DNA of 64,000 bases, taken from Trematomus loennbergii (taxonomy: Eukaryota > Chordata > Actinopteri > Perciformes > Nototheniidae). The translations under genes and the position numbers were made by a program. The notes below the pieces were generated by a model, which worked only from the letters and a program-made list of their open reading frames with translations, ran no database searches and was not told the DNA's origin. This document shows positions 12,201 through 21,200 of this stretch, piece after piece. Positions within the stretch are counted from its first letter, which is position 1, and every line of letters begins with the position of its first letter. Location: NCBI GenBank assembly GCA_012861695.1, contig JAAOOA010000390.1, positions 124,001 through 188,000 on the forward strand, given 5' to 3'.

Positions 12201-15200
12201 GGCCGAATTTAATAAACACATTTAAATAATTGGTTTAAACGGCATAATAATAAGGACGATCGTCCGTTCTGTGATTCTCCAGAACACACATGTTATGATA
12301 TTAGGGTCATGCAGAGTGAGATGAGATCGCTGTCCCTTTAAGAGAGAGAGAGAGAGGGGTGTGGCGTGCGCATGGTGTGTGTGGATGGTAGAGCGAGAGT
12401 GAGGGAGCGTGTGTGTGTATGTTTCTGGAAGTGAAACGAGGCAGCAGAAAAACAGAGGTCTGTGATGTATTTTGTGAAACAGAAGAACAGCTAAATAAAT
12501 GCAACAGCCTCCCAAGAAGAGCTCGCCTCTCTCCAGTCATTTAAGCTAAAGTGGGTTATTGAACCTGAAGCTTGTTGCTTCTGCCCTCCTCGACTACGGT
12601 CTGGGAGCCGACAGGAAAGTTCAACACACAGATGGCCAGTCCGCCCCTTTGTAGCATATTATTTCAATGAGAGATGAGCAGATCGCCACTGGGCTTTCAA
12701 CTAAAGGCACAGCCACGCAAAAACTGTGGCATTTGTACAGCTCATTATGGGTACTGCAATTTGTGAAGTGCTTTCCTTCGTGGTGAAACGATCAGCCCTG
12801 CACCACGGAGGAAAGCGGCAGAAAGTCACCTGGAGTTAAACAGAGCGGGGCTGCGTCGCGTGCATGGCTTCCTTCTGCAGGTAACGGGGAGATGCGCTCT
12901 GGCGGCGGTCTCGTTCAGGATCCGAAAATACAATTTAAATATTGTGCACACTTATTCCACTTATTCCTAGTGTGCCACTGGTTACGGTGCCGCGTGCTGG
13001 CACGCGTGCCAGGGGGTGCCGACCCCTGATCTAAACAAAACAGCACACCTGAAATGTATATTTAAATACTTTATTAAGGGCAGTGAATTAGTTTTTTCTG
13101 TATGTTTTTCAAATCAGTGTTATACAGTAAGTGTCATAGACAGTGTTACATTGCTATTATTATCCTTAAAATATATGTAAAACAAAACCACTTATGATCT
13201 TTTTATTTGAGGTTTACTAATGACAGTTAATTCTGTTTTTGCTCATGCTGGTTTCATTTGTGTGAAAAATAATAAAATAATAAAATGCAATAACGTGCTT
13301 TAACCACTAGATGTGCCTTTCTATCAGCTGTGCACAGTTATGGTGTAAATACAGCCTATCTACCAATTGGATCAAATATAAAAGTCAGCCGAATAGTATT
13401 GATACTGCAAGGAGACAATCAGGAGAGATATTTGATAGTTGGTGCTTGAGAAGACTAAACATTTATCTGCAGATCCCTATAAAGTATATTCATTACTCGT
13501 TATTCTCTACTAATAGTTAATTAAAGACTGTATATAATGGCTATTTTGCACATCCCTTTTAAGATTTCAAGATGTTCTAAGGTTCATTGACATATCATAT
13601 ACACAACTAATTCAATAATGTGCTTTAACCACTAGGCGGTGCACACAAGGTACACACAGCCATAATAACTTTGTATTATTAGTGTAGGACACTTGTGTAT
13701 GTATAACATCTGAAGATGTGTAGTTTTATTCATGTTTTCACATAATTGTACAGGATATTGCTATATTATTTCACATGTTTTACTTCTAATATCTGATTTG
13801 TAAAACATCACAGACAGAAAGGTATATCCGTCATTTAACAGTAAGCTATTGAAATTCTGAATCCATAGATGTGTCTCCCATCACCCAAATCCCCTGACTA
13901 TTCTCTCAACTCAGTATTTACATTCTTATATTCAAAGAAAATCAGTAATATCTTTAAAAACGACAAGTCCTTTTATATCAGCTGTGCACCGTTATGGTGT
14001 AAATATAACCTATCTACCAATTGGATCAAATATAAAAGTCAACCGAATTAGTATTGATACTGCAAGGAGACGTATTGTGTGAAAAGAAATGTAAGATGTT
14101 GTTTAATTGTTGATATATTTATGATCCACGTCACGTTTTCAGTTTTGGCGGCAGTGCTTCCTGTTTGTCCAGAAGTCTTCTCATCAGGGCTCTATAAATA
14201 CAGAACTACGGCAGATATGTCATATTTAATGCAGCCGAACCGTGTATTACAATGCCGTTATGTGATGACCTCCAAAGAGAAAAGCAAGCAAACTCGGAAT
14301 AAAGTATTATTTTATTTTTAAATTTTCTTTGGGATTTCACATCAACAGTAAGTCCGGTTAACTAAAATGTCCGTGCGGAACAATACCCCCAACCCATAGA
14401 TCCGTGGGTGAATAATGTCAATCACCACATACATTACACACATCCCTTCAGATTTACATTTTAATTTACATTAAAGTATTTCGTGAGGCCTTCTAAAATG
14501 TTTTTAAATATAATTGCACAACGTCACGTCCGTTAATTCCACATCCACACCAGTCTATGATCCACACACATGGATTAACATCGATTTAATACATTAATGT
14601 AGCCTTTGTTTCTGCTTAAAGAGGTGTCGACCAGCTAGAGCAACAAGAAAATCAGCGAAATCGAGTGTGACGATTAAAAAATAAATTAAAAACATCTAAT
14701 TTTGACAATAAAAACCGACCAATAGTCTTGGTAGACCATTTGCTTGGCACTTCCGGGTATTTCTCCACTGGTTGGGCCATGTTAACAATACCGTGTAACT
14801 GTCACGTTTGAAGTGACGAAACCGTGACATATTCACGTCTCCCAGCATGGTAGATCGTCACATGTTCACGTCTTGCCGTGATACCGGGTTGTGTCAAACA
14901 CATGAAGGACTTGAGAGGTTTCTCAGCATGTGATCACACCACACAGCAGGACTTACAGTTATCACAGAAACATGTTATTATTACTTTCTTTGCTTTTTTC
15001 TTTGCTTTTTAAGAAAATATTCACAAAGCATACATAACCAAATAAACACATCTAAGCACAAGATGAACTACATAACAGATGACAAATCAGAAAAGACATA
15101 ATAAAATAATAGTATTAATAATATTACAAATAAAAGAATGGATACATTATGAATACATTATGAATACTCAGGTACACATTCATTATATTCACTGTATTGT

Positions 15201-18200
15201 TCTATACTGACCCATTCCTCCCACCTTTCCTCAAAGATATGCATTTGGTTTCTAATCTAGTTGTTTTCTCCGTTACATAGATTTCATTTACTAAGTTATT
15301 CCATTGTGAGTTTACTAAGTTATTATCTTTTAGGCACTTCCTTGTCACTTGTTTGATGATGGCTTTTCTAATGACCAGAAATAGATAGGAATCTTTCTGT
15401 ATCTCCTCTGGTGTTTCCCCAGTGATAGGGACAATGGGTTTTTGTTGAGAGAACAAGATATTGGACATTTCTCTTCAAACTGTTTCCCAGAAGTCTCCCA
15501 ACACATCACAGGCCCAGAATATATGTGTCTGGTTTCTGCTCAGCGCATTCTCTCCAGCATTTTGAAGTGAGGGTTTGTTTGTGTTCACTTTGAATCTGGG
15601 GTGTCTTAAAGGATGGAGTTAAAAGCTTCATGTGTTTTCTTTCCAGTAGTTTGAGTTGGTTGTGTTATGAATGTTTCTGCACATTTGTTCCCAATCTGCT
15701 ACTGGCATATTGCAGGATCATTCATTTCCCCATTTATTTGTTACATTAATAATACTGTGTTCATCTTGATTTCTTAATGTAATATTTGAACCATCTTAGT
15801 TAGAAATGTTGTTTCCACTCCAGGGTCATAAACTGTAAGCATGTATTTTATTAATGGCTTGATGTCTTGAAAAGATCTTTTTTTAAATGCCAGAAAGATA
15901 ACTCCTCACTTGGAAGAATCTGAATAAATGGTATTTGAGTAAATCATATTGTAACGAAAGCTGTTCAAAGGACTTCACGTCTTTATCACCGAACATTTGT
16001 CCAAATGTCCTCAAGCCCTTAGAAGCCCATAGTTTCAACATGTGGTGGTCTTTGTTCAGTTTGTGAGGAGGGAAGTCTTGATCAGTTCATTTCTTTCAAG
16101 AAGATTACATCTTCATATCGTTTTTGAATATGACAGACTTCCCTCCAAACCTTAAGTGAAGCAACAACCCTTTTTTTAATGATTACTTTCTAGTAGTTTC
16201 TTTATCATTAAACACGTTTTGATCACAAAGTGTTAGAGTTTAAAATCAGATCTATATCATTTCCCACCAATAACAGAGTTATGTGTTAATGCTGATATAC
16301 TGGGAACATCTGATGCTATCAAGTTGAACATATTGAAACTTTATTGGTTTGTTAATTGTGTTTGTGTGCGCAATAAATGTTCAGATGCTCAGAGAAGCCA
16401 AAGCATCCTTCATCCATCATTCACATCCACATATTAACTAACATTTAAATATGTACATCTCTTATATTGTCAAGTGATTCATTTAATTTCTGTTTTTGGT
16501 AACAGTCAGTGACAGCAGGAGCACAGACATGTGATCAGATCACACTGACAACTCATTACACTCTATTATCATAGATTATTATATATATATTAAATGGACT
16601 AACAGCAAAGGTCTATCAGAACATGTCAAATCTTTTTCATCAAATGCTTGATGTTAATATAATGTTTCCTCTTTTTAACAACTGTTGTAATATATGTTTT
16701 ATTATAGACTTACTGGCTATGGACCCTATGAACTCTCAGAGACTGAATGTGAAATCGTGGCCTCAGCTCTGAAGTCTGACCCCTCTCATCTGAGAGATCT
16801 GGACCTGACTCACAACACTCTGAAGGATTCAGGAGTGAAGCTGAGTTCTGGACTAAAGAGTCTAAACTGCAGACTGGAGGCTCTCAGGTCAGTTCACTGA
16901 CTGCAGTTCATATTGATCTGTTTGTGTTTATGATTTTCTGAATTTATATTATCTGATCAAAGTTAAAGTTCCAGATTATCAGTGGATTGTTTCTGCATCA
17001 TCTCTGACATTAAAACCCTGTTTAACTCTGAACAGATTATTAAACCTGGAGTTATTTCAAACAGGAACATTGTTTTCTAAACTTACATCATGTTAAATTG
17101 CGCGCTCAATAACATTTCCTATGCTCAAAATGTTTCATAGCGTGCTCATGATAGAGGCACAAAAGTAGCGCCGCACCATGGATGAACAGCGACGCTACAC
17201 ATCCAACAAGCAGAGTCAGCATGCAGCTGACTCATATACTCATATATACCTATAGAGTCATTTCAAACCTTTCATTACATTACAGAGAAAAGCTGTGAGA
17301 ATGTTGCATAATGTACAACCTAGAGAACAAACAGTTTATTGAGTCAAGGCTGTTAGCATTTAAAGATTTAATAGAATTACAGACGGCTTTAGTTATGCAT
17401 AAAGCAAAAACAGAATACTGCCAGAGAATATACAAAACACATTAGTTTTAATTTCAGAGGCTGAGCATCATAGGAGGAGATTACATTCTAAGCTTCAGTT
17501 AGTTTATTTATTGTAATGGTTTATTTGGTAGGGACATTGCACTTTAATGAACACTTAAAACTATAAATGTGCCAAGCGTAAATATGCCGGATTTAGCTTT
17601 GAGCTACTTTCCATCCGCAGTCCCTCACATCAAACATTAAGAACATGACATTTACAAACATAGCAGATACAAATACATGAAATACAAGAAAAGTGCAAAA
17701 GAGCAAGAGCAGAATACACAAGTATTTATGACATGGCAAAACAACATAGCAGCATGGATACACAAAGTGCAAGAGAGGATACCCCTGTGTTAAAGTGCAT
17801 CTAGTGGTGACCGCACGTTTGCACGTACTGCTTTAAAGCAGATGTGTCTCTTGAGTAAAGAAGTGGAATTCTTTGCCGAATGATTTAAAGGGCTGTAAGA
17901 ACATTTTGATGTTTCAGAAAATGTATAAAGAAAGCGTAATTAGACAGTCTGAAGGTGACTTTTGATTGTGTTCTGGTTTCATGTTTCAGTATTTGTAAGA
18001 AACTGAGACTGAAAGAATATTGCTTTGATTTGACTTTTTTATGGATATTTCATTTTATTTATTTTTTCCAATGTCAATAATGGAGCCCAAGTGATATCTG
18101 TTACGAGCCAGCTGATCTTTGTTGACAAGAGTTGTGATTTCCTGACCAGTCTCGATGCGCATTTGTTTTTCTCTCCACAATTTCTCACACACAAAATGTT

Positions 18201-21200
18201 CCTTGGAAGAGCTGTGTTTGCTAAGACCTGTGTCCTTTTGTAAGCATGCTTCCAGTCTTTGAAGCCTTTTAGGTGAACGATGCGTCATGATGATGAGCCT
18301 TAAACTTTCTACATGGGAAATACGCAGCCTCGCCTTTCACGGAGTATTCAAGCCAGGGTGGGTTTTGGTACCATGAGCTGGAAACACTACGTTTGTTTCC
18401 CGGAGAAGAGCCGAGAGGGGAAACTATCCAGGACTTCCTTTTTGGTTTATCCACGCCAAGGTCCTCTGGAAGTAGAAAACTAACATCTCCAAGATCACGC
18501 AGACTTTCATTCAGAGTTTCATAGCTAAATAAAAACATGATATTACACTAATCTCTCAACATAGTTTCATACAAAGATAAATATTAGGACAAAGCTCTAC
18601 AGATAACAACACTAAACATAATAATACAACAATTCAATGTTTTTAATCAGCCCTGATTTCTCATGGGCCCAAATCCTGGATAGGGGGGGGGGGCCATACG
18701 TTAATAACTTACATCCATAGAGTTGTAAATGCCCTTATATTCATGTTTCATTTTGAAGAGTAAGAAGTAAGAACTGCAGACATACATGCTGACTGTTTCT
18801 TAAAGGAACTGTAATAGATGTTAGTTGTAAAAAGTAAATCTATGTATTTAATATTTAGTAAACGATAACGTAGTCGAGTCCGAGTCCAAGTCCGATTCAC
18901 CCAAGGAGTGTCCGAGTCGAGTCCGAGTCCGAGTCATCATTACCTGTGTTCGAGTCCGAGTCCAAGTCCGAGTCACCCAAGGAGTGTCCGAGTCAAGTCC
19001 GAGTCCGAGTCATCATTACCTGTGTTCGAGTCCGAGTCCAAGTCCGAGTCACCTAAGAAGAGTCCAAGTCAAGTCTGAGTCACAAGTCTTCATGTATTAA
19101 TCTTCGTGGATATATGTGTTGTAATGTAGCTGCTCCTCTACATTACTTTTATCCTGTCATGTTATACTAATCTGTCTATTGAACTGCTGTGAAGCCAGTT
19201 TGGCTACAATTCTTGTAATAGGTGCTATACAACAGTGTTGTAGTCAAGTCACCAATTCACGAGTCCAAGTCACTCTCGAGTCACCACTCTTCGAGTCCGA
19301 GTCCAAGTCCGAGTCACCAAGGGAGAGTCGTAGTCGAGTCCGAGTCAAGTCCGAGTCCGAGTCATCATTACCTGTGTTCGAGTCCGAGTCCAAGTCTGAG
19401 TCACCTAAGAGAGTCCAAGTCAAGTCCGAGTCACAAGTCTTCATGTATTAATCTTCGTGGATATATGTGTTGAAATGTAGCTGCTCCTCTACATTGCTTT
19501 TATCCTGTCATGTTATACTAATCTGTCTATTGAACTGCTGTGAAGCCAGTTTGGCTACAATTCTTGTAATAGGTGCTATACAAATATAAAGCTTATTACT
19601 AATATTCATATTATTATTATTATATAAATGAACTATGTTTAAAATGAGTTACCTTTTAGAGAAGTGATTATATTTGTATGCCAATATTTTCCTATGGTAA
19701 AGTTTTCGTTTTGCACTTTTATTTTGATAGTAATAAGATCGGGACTGAGACTAAGATGAAGGAACTTTTACCGGTTAAATCGGTTTACTGATAAAGATTG
19801 ATCCCCAGAAAGCACATGGCTACTTAACATGCAAAATGACGTCATTCTGCATGTTAAGTAGCCATATGTGCTTTCGTGTTATCGGCTGAATCTTTATGTA
19901 TTGATTAGATCACGTTACTCTGATGATAGTGTTCAAGACAGCCTATATGTCTGAACTCGATGTTTAGAGTAATGTTTACGGAGCCTTCTCTTCAATATTG
20001 TTTCCACATAGAGCATTTTGCGCTGCTCTTTTCCAATGTGGAAGCAGAATGGTGAAAGCATACAGCACGATGCGGGGTGTGTCTCTAGACATCTTTAGAC
20101 TGGAATAGCGGGGCCCAGTACGTGAACTCGCCTCGCAGGTGCACATGCCAGGATAGAGGACATCAGACTCCAGAGAAAACTTGCTCGAGTCCGAGTCCGA
20201 GTCCAGTCGGAGCGTCAATGTACAAGTCGAGTCCGAGTCATCGTGGGGGGAAAAATTCACGAGTCCGAGTCCGAGTCCAAGTCAGCGTACCACGAGTCCG
20301 AGGCGAGTCCAAGTCATCGTGCGCGAGAATTCACGAGTCCAAGTCCGAGTCCCGTCAATCAGTGCGCGAGTCCGAGTCGAGTCACGAGTCCCGAAAATCG
20401 GCACTCGAGTCCGAGTCCAGGATTCGAGTACTCCATCTCTGCATTGGGTGGGAATGTATTCATCAAATGTGGAGAGAGAATCAAAGCATTCAGCTCTTTG
20501 TGGTATCTTATTTCTGTAAGAAAGTTCAGTCAGTCACACAGAGAGCATACAGTCTGCAGAGAGGAAGAGGAAGAGGAGAGTTTGGGTTGCATATTTAAAC
20601 ACAGAGAGAGGAGAAAGGGAGGGGGGAAGCTTGGTGATGATGAAGGAGCATTCTGGGAGTTAGGGAGTTAGGGAGGCCGTATCAGGAAGTCCTCAGTTCA
20701 CCTGAGGTGAAGGTCATACTTTTGGTGCACATAGAGAGTCACTAACAACACTGCAACACATCTTCTTCATAAGGACTTTCCCCAAGCTTAGCTAAGAAGT
20801 GTGAGAAGTAGCAAATATAGAGAAACATTAGCAAATAAGAATCACACAATGATATTATTAAAGTAAGTAAGTCAGTATAATATGTTTCTATTACATACAT
20901 GATAAAGTTCACTTTCTGAAGTAGACAGATTGTTCTGTTCAGATTCATTTAAATGTTGAGTAACATCTGATTGGATTATAAACAGGTTTTTATCCTCATC
21001 TTGTTTTCTTTATTCAGACTGAAGGACTGCAGTTTGTCAGAGATCAGCTGTTCTGCTCTGATCTCAGCTCTGAAGTCCAACATCCATCTGAGAGATCTGG
21101 ACCTGAGTGAGAACGCTCTGCAGGATTCAGGAGTGGAGCTGCTGAGAGATCTTCTGGAGAGTCCAGACTGCAGACTGGAGACTCTCAGGTCAGTTCACTG

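Noticed and set aside
10747..14321. Paired ORFs in both palindrome arms (10747-11277, 13869-14321) as duplicated genes
   Set aside because: The shared frames follow from arm identity; there is no domain, no codon bias, and start/stop positions drift between arms.
19179..20671. Ser-Glu and Ser-Pro repeat ORFs as low-complexity proteins
   Set aside because: Open in several frames at once over GAGTCC hexamers; no splice or start context.
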